Under the pieces are notes generated by a model that searched no databases, was not told where the DNA came from, and saw only the letters and a list, made by a program, of their open reading frames with translations. Below, piece after piece: positions 41,459 to 51,802 of a stretch of DNA of 64,000 nt. The translations under genes were made by a program, and so were the position numbers. Origin of the DNA: Aquimonas voraii (lineage in GTDB: Bacteria; Pseudomonadota; Gammaproteobacteria; Xanthomonadales; Xanthomonadaceae); the NCBI RefSeq assembly GCF_900101825.1, contig NZ_FNAG01000001.1, positions 868,001 through 932,000 on the forward strand, read 5' to 3'. Positions within the stretch are counted from its first letter, which is position 1, and each line of letters begins with the position of its first letter.

Positions 41459-41810
41459 GTCGAAAGGTGAGGACGGGGCAGGGCATGCGCGGCTCGCAGG
41501 GCCCAACGCGGCTCCTCCCTCTGGCCATTCCGCCGGCAGCATCCACGTCGAGGTGGTGTACGCGCTTCCCGAGCGGGTTTGGAGAATTCAGGTCGAACTG
41601 CCTTCAGGCAGCACTGCTCTCCAGGCCTTCGAGGCCTCGGGCTTCCGTACGCGCATCCCCGGCATCGCGGAAACCGCTCCCGATCTGGGCATTTTCTCGC
41701 ATCCAGTGGCAGCCGATCGTGTGCTACGCGATGGCGATCGCGTCGAGGTCTATCGGCCGCTCTTGATCGATCCCAAGGACGCCCGTCGTCTGCGTGCCGC
41801 TCAGGGATGA
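41448..41810 (+). CDS. ratB: RnfH family protein (RatB)
   Basis: A protein of about 120 residues with the ubiquitin-like RnfH fold over its C-terminal 85 residues: HVEVVYALPERVWRIQVELP, then PDLGIFSHPVAADRVLRDGD and VEVYRPLLIDPKDARRLRA. The family's function is unknown. I used the GTG at 41448, which overlaps the ratA stop and follows GAGGCG by about five bases. It leaves about 30 residues before the domain, more than usual, so the start is the least certain part. Confidence 0.85.
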   Translation: MGAESKGEDGAGHARLAGPNAAPPSGHSAGSIHVEVVYALPERVWRIQVELPSGSTALQAFEASGFRTRIPGIAETAPDLGIFSHPVAADRVLRDGDRVEVYRPLLIDPKDARRLRAAQG

Positions 41811-41938
41811 TCGCGAGTTTGCTGCCGCTGCCGCAGAAGGCGCTCATCCGAGTCCGTGCGCCATGGTCGTGCCATTGGTGCGGTTGAGCGCGGATCGGTT
41901 CGCTCCGACTGAAGCGTTGGCTCCAACCATGCGCTGTA

Positions 41939-42700
41939 TCAGGGCTGCAGCCTGCCAAGGCGCATGGCGCGCCAGGCGCCGACTGCCACCACGCCCAAGG
42001 CAACCAGCCCCAACATTGCTCCCCAGAAGATGTGACTGAAACCCAGGGCTTGGGCGATCTGGGCGGTGTCCGAGGGCAGGGTGCCCGCACCCGTTGCCGC
42101 GCCTGCGGTGAACAGGTAATCCATGCGGGTAAAGGCCGACAGGCTCATCTCTACTGCAATGAAGGCGCTGAGCAAATAGACGGCACGCTCGCTGCCGCGC
42201 CAGGCCACCCCTGTCAGCCAGAGAGCCAGAGCAGCGATGAATCCCAAGGCGAAGGCATTGCGTACCCAGAGCAGTACGGCGACCGCTAGACCAGCGCCGA
42301 GCATTGCCAAAGCCAGGCGCGCGGCATGCCGATGCCCAAGCGAGAAGAACAGCAGCAGGCCGGCGATCGGCGCGCCCAAAGGACCTGCGGCTGCCACCAG
42401 CGCGCGGTCCATCGTCGAAGACACGCCTTGATAGGTCGCCAGGCCCGATCCGTCCGGGTAGATCGCCAACTGCACGAGTTCGCCGCCCACCATGATGGCT
42501 GCAATCCCATGGCCCAATTCATGGAACAAGGTCCCAAGCCAGATGAGTGGTCGCGCCAGCCATCCAAACTGCGGCCACCATGTGTCGATGCCGAACAGCG
42601 CCAGCGACATCAGGGCTGCCAACCAGATGTAGGGTGCAGCACTCGCCGGTTTTAGTGCGAGGCGGTGTGGTGTGGGCAGGGGTTGCATGAGCGAAAGCAT
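41939..42700 (-). CDS. M50 family membrane metalloprotease-like protein
   Basis: A 253-residue integral membrane protein with about six hydrophobic segments. The zinc-binding motif HELGH is at WLGTLFHELGHGIAAIMVGG (near residue 60), followed by a second conserved region containing AAAGPLGAPIAGLLLFF. This is the M50B-like fold found in uncharacterised relatives of site-2 proteases. Substrate unknown. GGAG lies six bases before the ATG at 42700. It is divergent from the Sua5/YrdC gene. Confidence 0.82.
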   Translation of the reverse strand: MLSLMQPLPTPHRLALKPASAAPYIWLAALMSLALFGIDTWWPQFGWLARPLIWLGTLFHELGHGIAAIMVGGELVQLAIYPDGSGLATYQGVSSTMDRALVAAAGPLGAPIAGLLLFFSLGHRHAARLALAMLGAGLAVAVLLWVRNAFALGFIAALALWLTGVAWRGSERAVYLLSAFIAVEMSLSAFTRMDYLFTAGAATGAGTLPSDTAQIAQALGFSHIFWGAMLGLVALGVVAVGAWRAMRLGRLQP

Positions 42701-42737
42701 ACGGTGCTCCGTCCGCCTGCTCTGCCATAAATATGCG

Positions 42738-42753
42738 CATAATGTATATTATG
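42738..42753. promoter_or_regulatory. AT-rich palindrome between divergent genes
   Basis: CATAATGTATATTATG is a 16-base near-perfect palindrome in a local AT-rich patch between the M50-like gene and the Sua5/YrdC gene. It overlaps TATA-like hexamers. It could be an operator for one or both genes, or just the -10 region of overlapping promoters. Confidence 0.5.
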
Positions 42754-42836
42754 TCCAATCTGAAGGGCGCGCCCGCAAAGCCCGGAAACCCTCAAGCGAT
42801 ACACTTCCCGCCCTGCGTGCTTCCCCGTTGGAACCC

Positions 42837-43802
42837 ATGACCCGCATCCTGCCTGCGACACATGCCACGATCACCCAAGCGGCCGATCTGCTCCGTTCCG
42901 GCGGGCTGGTGGCGATGCCGACCGAAACGGTCTATGGGCTGGGCGCGCGCGCACTCGATCCTACGGCGGTTGCACGCGTCTACGCGGCCAAGCAGCGGCC
43001 CCCGACCAGCCCCGTGATCGCCCATGTCGAGTCCATCGACCAAGCGCGAAGCCTTCTGCGAGAGTGGCCGCAGGCCGCCCAGCGGCTTGCGCAAGCCTTT
43101 TGGCCGGGCCCGCTTACGCTGGTCTTGCCCAAAGCCGACCATGTGCCAGACGTGTTGACTGGCGGCGGCCCGCGTCTTGGCGTGCGGCTGCCATCGCACC
43201 CTGTAGCCTTGGCCTTGATCCGAGCGCTCGGCGAACCCATTGCCGCACCGAGCGCCAACCGCTTCATGCAACTCTCGCCGACGCGGGCCGAGCATGTCGA
43301 GCACAGTTTGGGCGACGCCGTGGACCTGATCCTCGATGGCGGCGATTGCGCTTACGGTATTGAGTCGACCGTGGTGCGCATTGAGCCCGATGGAGCCACC
43401 CTGCTCCGCCATGGCGCCATCCCAGCCGCTCTGCTCGAGCAGGTGTTGGGTGCAGCCCTGAAGCACCCTCCTCGGCCCAGCAACGCATCTGGTGCAGTGC
43501 AGGACTCCCCCGGCCAGCATCAGCGGCACTACGCGCCACGCACGCCGCTGTTCCTGTGGCAGCGGGGTCAGGCACTGCCGCCTGGCCGTGGCGGGATGCT
43601 TGCGCTGGGCGAGCCCCCGGTGCAAGTGCAGGCCAAGGTGCGGATGCCAAAGGAGGCCGCGGCCTACGCGCAGCGGCTGTATTCCGAGCTGCACACCCTG
43701 GATGGCGCCTCGCTCGACTGGATCGCCGTGGAGGCGCCGCCGTCGGACCCCGCCTGGGCCGCCGTGCATGACCGTTTGCAGCGTGCCACATACGTTGACT
43801 GA
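42837..43802 (+). CDS. L-threonylcarbamoyladenylate synthase (Sua5/YrdC/TsaC)
   Basis: A 321-residue protein with an N-terminal YrdC domain (GLVAMPTETVYGLGARALDP, then KQRPPTSPVIAHV and RLGVRLPSHPVALALI) and a C-terminal Sua5 domain (YAPRTPLFLW and later PSDPAWAAVHDRLQRAT). The two-domain form is called Sua5. It makes threonylcarbamoyl-AMP for the t6A modification of tRNAs reading ANN codons. The C-terminal part gives it the size of Sua5 rather than the short TsaC. I chose the ATG at 42837. Confidence 0.93.
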   Translation: MTRILPATHATITQAADLLRSGGLVAMPTETVYGLGARALDPTAVARVYAAKQRPPTSPVIAHVESIDQARSLLREWPQAAQRLAQAFWPGPLTLVLPKADHVPDVLTGGGPRLGVRLPSHPVALALIRALGEPIAAPSANRFMQLSPTRAEHVEHSLGDAVDLILDGGDCAYGIESTVVRIEPDGATLLRHGAIPAALLEQVLGAALKHPPRPSNASGAVQDSPGQHQRHYAPRTPLFLWQRGQALPPGRGGMLALGEPPVQVQAKVRMPKEAAAYAQRLYSELHTLDGASLDWIAVEAPPSDPAWAAVHDRLQRATYVD

Positions 43803-44079
43803 CCCGGTTGACCGCGCGTTGCGCGCTGGAGCCTTCAGCCCCGCTGAATCCTTCTCTCTCGAAACCAGCCAGAGCGCAGGCTTCGCTTCGGCCGACTGGG
43901 CGAGCTCCTTTCGGGCCCCACAGGCTGCACTGGGCTGAGCATTTGATGGCACGCGTGGGCGCGACCCGCATCACGCGCGCAAAGCAGGCAGAGTTGACGC
44001 CACGCCTGGGGCGGCTTGCGCCCTACCCTGTGCCGCCTCGTGCACCCGCCGGATCCCCCAGACTTACGGAGTCGTTTCG

Positions 44080-45222
44080 ATGCAACAGCTCGTTCGCGCA
44101 GCCCGCGTCCTCAGCACTCAGGGCTGGTTGGAGCAGGCCGCGGTCGGTATCGACGGCGGCCGCATTGCCTGGCTCGGCCCCTCTGCACGGGCGCCGCAAG
44201 CGCAGACCGAATGGGATCTGGGCGAGGCCATGCTGGCGCCGGGCTTCATCGACCTGCAGGTCAACGGCGGCGGCGGCGTGCTGCTCAACGATGACTCCAG
44301 TGTTTCGGCGATGCGCCGCATCGCCGCGGCGCATCGCCGTTTTGGCACCACGGGCATTCTCCCGACGCTGATCAGCGACACCCCAGAGGCCACGCGCGCG
44401 GCGCTTGCTGCGGCGCGCGAGGCCGTCACCCAGCGCGTACCGGGGGTGCTCGGCCTGCATCTTGAGGGCCCCTATCTGTCGCCCGAACGGCGCGGCGTGC
44501 ACCGTGCGGAGAACTTCCGGCAGATACAGGCGGAGGAGCGCACGGCGCTGCTCGCACACGGGCTGCCGCATTTGCTGATCACGCTGGCTCCCGAGGCGGT
44601 CGCGCCGCCCCTCCTGCGCGAACTGCGCGCAGCCGGAATCCGCCTCTCCGCAGGCCATAGCGCGGCAACGTTCGAGCAGGCCGAGGTTGCGTTTGCAGCC
44701 GGAGTCGACGGCGTCACGCACCTGTTCAATGCGATGAACCCGATCTCGGCACGGGCACCCGGTCTGCTCGGCGCAGCGCTTCTGAATACGGACGTGTGGG
44801 CAGGTCTGATCGTCGACGGTCACCATCTGCATCCGGCCAGCCTGCAGCTCGCGCTGCGCATGAAGCCCGAGCGCTGTTTTCTGGTCAGCGACGCCATGTC
44901 GCCGCTGGGCACGTCAATGCGCGAGTTCATGCTCGACGGCCGCCGTGTGCTGGTCCGCGACGATCGTCTGGAAACGGAAGACGGCACCCTTGCCGGCGCC
45001 TGCATCGACTTGTGCACGGCTGTGCGGGTCTGCCGCGAGCAGAGCGGCATCGCGCTGGAGGAAGTGCTGCGCATGGCCACCACCTACCCCGCCGACTTCC
45101 TTGGCCTGCCTGAACGCGGACGCATCGAAGTGGGCGCTTGGGCAGATCTGGTGCACCTCTCCCCCGATCTGCGTGCCCAAGCAACATGGCTCGAGGGCCA
45201 GCACCAACCCAGCGTGGGCTAG
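44080..45222 (+). CDS. nagA: N-acetylglucosamine-6-phosphate deacetylase
   Basis: A 380-residue amidohydrolase-fold enzyme that removes the acetyl group of GlcNAc-6-phosphate in amino-sugar recycling. Markers are GFIDLQVNGGGGVLLND, the metal ligand Glu in GLHLEGPYLSPERRGVH, the His ligand in SAGHSAATFEQA, THLFNAMNPISAR, and the catalytic Asp in LVSDAMSPLGTS. All active-site residues look intact. No nagB, nagK or PTS gene is adjacent, so the pathway partners are elsewhere. The preceding 277-base gap carries nothing I can identify. Confidence 0.95.
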   Translation: MQQLVRAARVLSTQGWLEQAAVGIDGGRIAWLGPSARAPQAQTEWDLGEAMLAPGFIDLQVNGGGGVLLNDDSSVSAMRRIAAAHRRFGTTGILPTLISDTPEATRAALAAAREAVTQRVPGVLGLHLEGPYLSPERRGVHRAENFRQIQAEERTALLAHGLPHLLITLAPEAVAPPLLRELRAAGIRLSAGHSAATFEQAEVAFAAGVDGVTHLFNAMNPISARAPGLLGAALLNTDVWAGLIVDGHHLHPASLQLALRMKPERCFLVSDAMSPLGTSMREFMLDGRRVLVRDDRLETEDGTLAGACIDLCTAVRVCREQSGIALEEVLRMATTYPADFLGLPERGRIEVGAWADLVHLSPDLRAQATWLEGQHQPSVG

Positions 45223-45384
45223 ATCCACGGCGCGGCGCTTCGGCGCGCATGGCCGAGGTCATGCAGTGTGGCAACCGCGCAGTGCGATTCGATGTCGCGG
45301 AGCTTCCTCGGCCTTGCGTGTGTCTCGCCGACAGCGGCCGAATTGCCCTGCATTCGGCGAGTCGGGAGGCATTCGACGCGCAAA

Positions 45385-45420
45385 CGAAAAGAGCCGCACC
45401 TTCCGGTGCGGCTCTTTTCG
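45385..45420. terminator. bidirectional terminator between nagA and the tRNA pair
   Basis: CGAAAAGAGCCGCACC (45385-45400) and GGTGCGGCTCTTTTCG (45405-45420) pair over 16 bases around TTCC. The A-rich and T-rich ends make it usable on both strands, ending the tRNA transcript from the right and the nagA transcript from the left. Confidence 0.85.
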
Positions 45421-45427
45421 TGCCTGA

Positions 45428-45503
45428 TGGCGTCCCCACGGGGATTCGAACCCCGGTCGCCTCCGTGAAAGGGAGGTGTCCTAGGCCTCTAGACGATGGG
45501 GAC
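45428..45503 (-). tRNA. tRNA-Glu (anticodon TTC)
   Basis: A complete 76-base cloverleaf: acceptor GTCCCCA pairs with TGGGGAC, the anticodon loop reads TTTCACG in the stem CTCCC/GGGAG-like, and CCA is encoded. It is read after tRNA-Ala on the same strand with eight bases between. Confidence 0.97.
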
Positions 45504-45511
45504 TAGGAAGG

Positions 45512-45587
<76 letters not shown>

Positions 45588-45606
45588 ACGTGCTGGAAAG
45601 ACCGCC

Positions 45607-45634
45607 ATCTTAGCTGAGAAATTCGATTCGTCAA
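45607..45634 (-). promoter_or_regulatory. promoter of the tRNA-Ala/tRNA-Glu operon
   Basis: On the minus strand TTGACG (45634-45629) is followed after 16 bases by TAAGAT (45612-45607), about 20 bases before the tRNA-Ala 5' end. Confidence 0.7.
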
Positions 45635-45656
45635 GCCCTGTCCGAGAGGTTTTTTC

Positions 45657-46157
45657 TCAGGCGGCGCTGTCCGCACCCGCGGAGCCGGCTTCGAGCGCGA
45701 TGGCCGAGCGCAGAGTGAAGCGCGAGTGACCGCGCTCCTCCAAGTATTCCAACCAGCGCCCGAGAAAACTGTTCATTCGCATGCGCGCATCGACCAGTTC
45801 GCGCGCCACGCTGCGAAGGCCCAGCATGTCCTCCCAGCGCTGGCTGACCTCGCAGTGGGTGACTTCCGCAAGGCGGGCATCCGTGTAGATGCGCACCATG
45901 GCCGACGGGTCGCGACGGCCACTGGCAGGGTCGATCAGTCCGTAGGTGAGGCGCAGCTCCAAGGTGTAGCTGTGGCGCTCGATCACCTCAAGTTGCAGTT
46001 CGATGCCATCACTGGCGAGCGAGCGATAGCCGCCGGGCACGAGATCGAGCAGAGGAAACAGACGCACCAAACGCCAATAGTTGTCGGCGTAGCGATCCAT
46101 GAGCTGGCCCAATCGATTGGGCAGCGCGGTGACGGGGAGGACGGACAGTCGGGACAT
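45657..46157 (-). CDS. DUF1249 family protein
   Basis: A 166-residue soluble protein with the DUF1249 (YqiB-like) pattern: LMDRYADNYWRLVRLFPLLD, then ELQLEVIERHSYTLELRLTY and a central VRIYTDARLAEVTHCEV. Function unknown in the family. I chose the ATG at 46157, which starts MSRLSVLPV; a longer frame upstream adds unlikely sequence. It is followed on the same strand by the tRNA promoter. Confidence 0.85.
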   Translation of the reverse strand: MSRLSVLPVTALPNRLGQLMDRYADNYWRLVRLFPLLDLVPGGYRSLASDGIELQLEVIERHSYTLELRLTYGLIDPASGRRDPSAMVRIYTDARLAEVTHCEVSQRWEDMLGLRSVARELVDARMRMNSFLGRWLEYLEERGHSRFTLRSAIALEAGSAGADSAA

Positions 46158-46284
46158 GCGCGCGAGCCTAGCACGTGGCCCGAGTCTCACTGCGTGACCG
46201 CAGGATGCCCGAACACGCGTGAGCTTGATCACCCGGCAGGTAAGCGTGGCGCCCGTCGCTGTCCCGGCCGTGCGGGAAGCCGCC

Positions 46285-47106
46285 TCAGTAGAGCTGACGC
46301 TCGATGCCCAGCGTCGACATCAGCTTGCTGGCGATCTCTTCGATCGAGGTGTGGGTCGTGCTGAGCACCGGAAGGTTCTCCTGCCTGAACAGCGCTTCCG
46401 CTTGGGCCACTTCGCTGCGGCAGGTTTCGATCTTGGCGTAGCGGCTGCCGGGACGCCTTGCCTCGCGCACCTGGCGCAGGCGTTCGGGGTCGATGGTCAG
46501 GGCAAACAGCTTCCTCCGGTAGGGGCGCAGGCGCTTTGGCAGTTCCCTGCCCTCCAGGTCTTCCTCGGTCAGCGGGTAGTTCGCCGCCTTCACACCGAAG
46601 TGCAGGGCCAGGTAAAGGCAGGTAGGTGTCTTGCCGGAGCGCGAGACTCCCACGAGGATCACATCCGCATCGTCGTAGTGCACGTCGATGCCGTCATCGT
46701 GAGTCAACGCGTAGTTGGTGGCGTTGATGCGGGCCTCGTAGGCGTTGTAATCGACCACCGCATGGGCCTTGTTGACCCGCGGCTGCCGGGGCTGTGCAAG
46801 CTCGGTTTCCAGGGGGCTGATGAAAGGCCGGAACACGTCGAGGATCAGCGCGCCGCTCTCGGCGATGATGTCGGTCAGGGTGCCGTCGACCACGGTGTTG
46901 ACGACGATCGGCCGCTGGCCGCATTGCTGGCCACGCTGACGGATCCGTTCAGCGGCCTGCTGGGCCTTGTCGTAGGTATCCACGAAGGGGATGCGCTGGG
47001 TATCGAAGCTGACGCCTTCAAACTGGGTCAGCAGCGCGTGGCCGATGGTCTCGGCCGTGATGCCGGTGCCGTCCGAGATGAAGAACACCGGGCGCTGCGA
47101 GCTCAT
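46285..47106 (-). CDS. ppsR: PEP synthase regulatory protein (DUF299 kinase/pyrophosphorylase)
   Basis: A 273-residue protein of the ADP-dependent kinase/pyrophosphorylase (PSRP) family. Markers are [20 protein letters not shown] at the N-terminus and the P-loop [19 protein letters not shown] near residue 150. It phosphorylates and dephosphorylates a Thr next to the catalytic His of PEP synthase to switch the enzyme off and on. It is divergent from ppsA across 150 bases, the classic arrangement of regulator and target. Confidence 0.95.
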   Translation of the reverse strand: MSSQRPVFFISDGTGITAETIGHALLTQFEGVSFDTQRIPFVDTYDKAQQAAERIRQRGQQCGQRPIVVNTVVDGTLTDIIAESGALILDVFRPFISPLETELAQPRQPRVNKAHAVVDYNAYEARINATNYALTHDDGIDVHYDDADVILVGVSRSGKTPTCLYLALHFGVKAANYPLTEEDLEGRELPKRLRPYRRKLFALTIDPERLRQVREARRPGSRYAKIETCRSEVAQAEALFRQENLPVLSTTHTSIEEIASKLMSTLGIERQLY

Positions 47107-47256
47107 CCGCTATCTCCTTGATTCTAGCTGCTTGCGTCGGACTGGACTGGAATTGGCCTTGTGCCTCCCGGACGCGCCCATCATCATACGCGGCCTCGGC
47201 TGCCGCGCCGCAGCATTTGAAGCTGTTCACGCTTTCCCATCGAAGGAGCCCCTCCA

Positions 47257-49629
<2,373 letters not shown>

Positions 49630-49651
49630 CGGCGCCCTCGGGATTGGGGAT

Positions 49652-49838
49652 TGGGGATTCGCAGCAGCGGGTCGCCTCGCCCCATCCGGCTCGCTCTTAT
49701 CCAACTCGTTTCCGAGGGCCCGCTGATGCGGGCCCTCGACTTTTCGAGCCGCCTTGTCGCGGCCCCGTACCAGTCAGGCTCGCCGCAGCCCGCTCTTTCG
49801 AATACCCAATCCCCAATCACGAATCCCCAACCCCCGAT
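49652..49838. repeat. GGGATT/AATCCC-type repeats flanking the ppsA terminator
   Basis: GGGATTGGGGATTGGGGATT at the left end and stretches of AATCCCCAA at the right end (49799-49838) are inverted copies of the same word. They surround a terminator and have no coding sense. Such GGGATT words are often scattered in this order. Confidence 0.6.
49714..49737 (+). terminator. ppsA terminator
   Basis: GAGGGCCCGC and GCGGGCCCTC pair over ten bases around TGAT, followed by GACTTTTCG. Confidence 0.75.
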
Positions 49839-49846
49839 CCCGGCTT

Positions 49847-50614
49847 TCAAACCCGGTAATTCGCCGGTCCCAGCAGATCGATGCCGCATTCCAGCTGCTC
49901 CAGCCAGCTCAGAAAGTCGCCGATGGCGGCACCCTTCATCGGCAGGCCGTGCTGCGGGACGATCATCTCGGGCTTGAGCTTGCGCACCATGCCGGCCCAC
50001 AGCCGGCAGACGCGATTCCCGGCCATGTAGCGGCGGTGGAAGCCCTCCATGCGGCCGACCATTGAACTGAAGTCTTGGTAGGGCGCGTAGGCGGTGCCGG
50101 AGGCCACCATCGATGCGCCGACGTCGCCCGAGAACAGTATGCGGCTGACCGGATCCCAGAAGCTCAGGTTGCCCACCGAATGCAGGAAATGCGCTGGAAG
50201 TGCGCGCAGATGGGCGCTGCCCATCGGGATGTCGATGCCCTCGTCCGGCACGAGCAGGTAGCGGTCGCCGCCCGCGCCCTTCTGGTAGTGCGGCACGCTG
50301 TGCGGGATGAAGCGGCCCCACAGCTTCGAGCAGACGATGGTGCAGTCGCTGTACATCAGCCAGCGATCCACCGAGCCGATGATGTCGGGATCCTGGTGGC
50401 TGGCGAGGATGTAGGTCAGTTCGCGGGTCTGGACGTAGCGAGACATCGCGAGGTTGAGCGGGGTGTAGAGCAAGGCGCCGCCCGGATCGATCAGCGCGGA
50501 TTTGTCGCCGTGCACCACCAGGAACTGGTTGGCCTGCACGCCGTCATCGCCGCGTACCAGATCGGGAAAGACGATGCACTTGTGCTCGGACGTGCTGAAA
50601 AGTTCAACGGCCAT
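49847..50614 (-). CDS. metallo-beta-lactamase-fold oxygen-binding protein (ODP family)
   Basis: A 255-residue MBL-fold protein. The N-terminus continues FPDLVRGDDGVQANQFLVVH and ALIDPGGALLYTPL, and the metal motif reads LASHQDPDIIGS instead of HxHxDH. This is the variant seen in ODP-type di-iron proteins, in which the first His and acidic residues still form a two-metal site. Later metal ligands are in LPAHFLHSVGN and LFSGDVGAS. ODP binds oxygen and is known from chemotaxis systems of anaerobes; here it is not near a receptor gene. I chose the ATG at 50614. A role as an oxygen sensor or reductase is inference. Confidence 0.8.
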   Translation of the reverse strand: MAVELFSTSEHKCIVFPDLVRGDDGVQANQFLVVHGDKSALIDPGGALLYTPLNLAMSRYVQTRELTYILASHQDPDIIGSVDRWLMYSDCTIVCSKLWGRFIPHSVPHYQKGAGGDRYLLVPDEGIDIPMGSAHLRALPAHFLHSVGNLSFWDPVSRILFSGDVGASMVASGTAYAPYQDFSSMVGRMEGFHRRYMAGNRVCRLWAGMVRKLKPEMIVPQHGLPMKGAAIGDFLSWLEQLECGIDLLGPANYRV

Positions 50615-50725
50615 GGCGCAGACTCCGGATTCGAATGCGCGGCAGTCTAAGTGGCCGCTACCGGCGCGCTTTGATCGAGCGCAAGCGCCTTTCTCCAACC
50701 TGTCGGAAGTCCGCGAGGAAGATCG

Positions 50726-51802
50726 CTATTCCTCGATGAAGCGTACGCGCCGGGTGATACCACAGGCCAGCTCGTATCCGAGCGTTCCAGCGCTGCCCGC
50801 TACGGTTTCGATGGCCAGCCCCCTGCCCCAGGCCTCGACGGGAGAGCCGACCCGCGCCTGTGGCAATGCCGTAATGTCCACGGCGATGAGGTCCATCGAG
50901 ACACGCCCGACGGTCGGCACTTGCACGCCCTCGACCAGAACCGGACTCCCGCTTCCGGCATGTCGGGGATAGCCGTCGCCGTAGCCGATGGCGGCGATTC
51001 CAATCCGCATCGGCGCCGGCGCGACGAAGCTGCCGCCGTAGCCGATCGCTGCCCCCGCGGGGATCTCCTTGACCGAAATCAGCCGCGTTGACAGGGTCAT
51101 GGCCGGACGCAGACCGAGTTCCGCACCGGTTTGCCCTTCCACCGCGGACAGCCCGTAGAGCGCCCCACCCGGGCGCACCCAATGCCGATGCGCTTCCGGC
51201 CAGCCCAGCACGCCCGCTGAATTGGCGAGCGAGTGCTCCCCGGAAAGGCCTGCGGTCGCCGCATCGAAGCGAGCGATCTGTTCGCGCGTGGCCGGACACT
51301 TGAACTCGTCCGAGCGCGCGAAGTGGGTCATGAGCACGATGTCGGGATCGATCGTGGGCATGCCGCGCAGGGTGGCGTGGATCTTGGCGGCATCCTCGGC
51401 CGGAAAACCGAGGCGATGCATGCCGGTGTCGAGCTTCAGCCAGACCCGCAGCGGCGCGCCGCCGGCGTCGCTGCGCAGCAGCTCGATCTGGCTGGCGTGA
51501 TGGATGACGGCGTCGACCTGCAGGCGACGCAGCAGAGCGAGATCGTCCGGCTCGTCAGGACCTGATAGCAGCACGATGCGCTGCGACAAGCCCGCCGCGC
51601 GCAGGCGCTCGGCGTCGGAGAGTGCGGCCACGCCGAAGGCATCCGCCCCCTGCAGGGCGCGCGCCACGCGCTCCAGGCCGTGCCCGTAGCCATCCGCCTT
51701 GACCACAGCCATGACCTTGCTGCCGGGCGCGCGGCGCCGGATCAGCTGCAGGTTGTGGCGTAGCGCGTCGGTGTGGACGGTGGCCGAAGTGGCGCGGCTC
51801 AC
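50726..51802 (-). CDS. alr: alanine racemase
   Basis: A 358-residue PLP-dependent alanine racemase supplying D-alanine for the cell wall. The PLP Lys is Lys35 in VMAVVKADGYGHG, and the second catalytic base Tyr is in AIGYGDGYPRH. The start overlaps the dnaB stop (51799-51802, ATGA), so alr is translationally coupled to dnaB, a common arrangement in proteobacteria. The C-terminal part (VAGSAGTLGYELACGITRRV) is complete. Confidence 0.95.
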   Translation of the reverse strand: MSRATSATVHTDALRHNLQLIRRRAPGSKVMAVVKADGYGHGLERVARALQGADAFGVAALSDAERLRAAGLSQRIVLLSGPDEPDDLALLRRLQVDAVIHHASQIELLRSDAGGAPLRVWLKLDTGMHRLGFPAEDAAKIHATLRGMPTIDPDIVLMTHFARSDEFKCPATREQIARFDAATAGLSGEHSLANSAGVLGWPEAHRHWVRPGGALYGLSAVEGQTGAELGLRPAMTLSTRLISVKEIPAGAAIGYGGSFVAPAPMRIGIAAIGYGDGYPRHAGSGSPVLVEGVQVPTVGRVSMDLIAVDITALPQARVGSPVEAWGRGLAIETVAGSAGTLGYELACGITRRVRFIEE

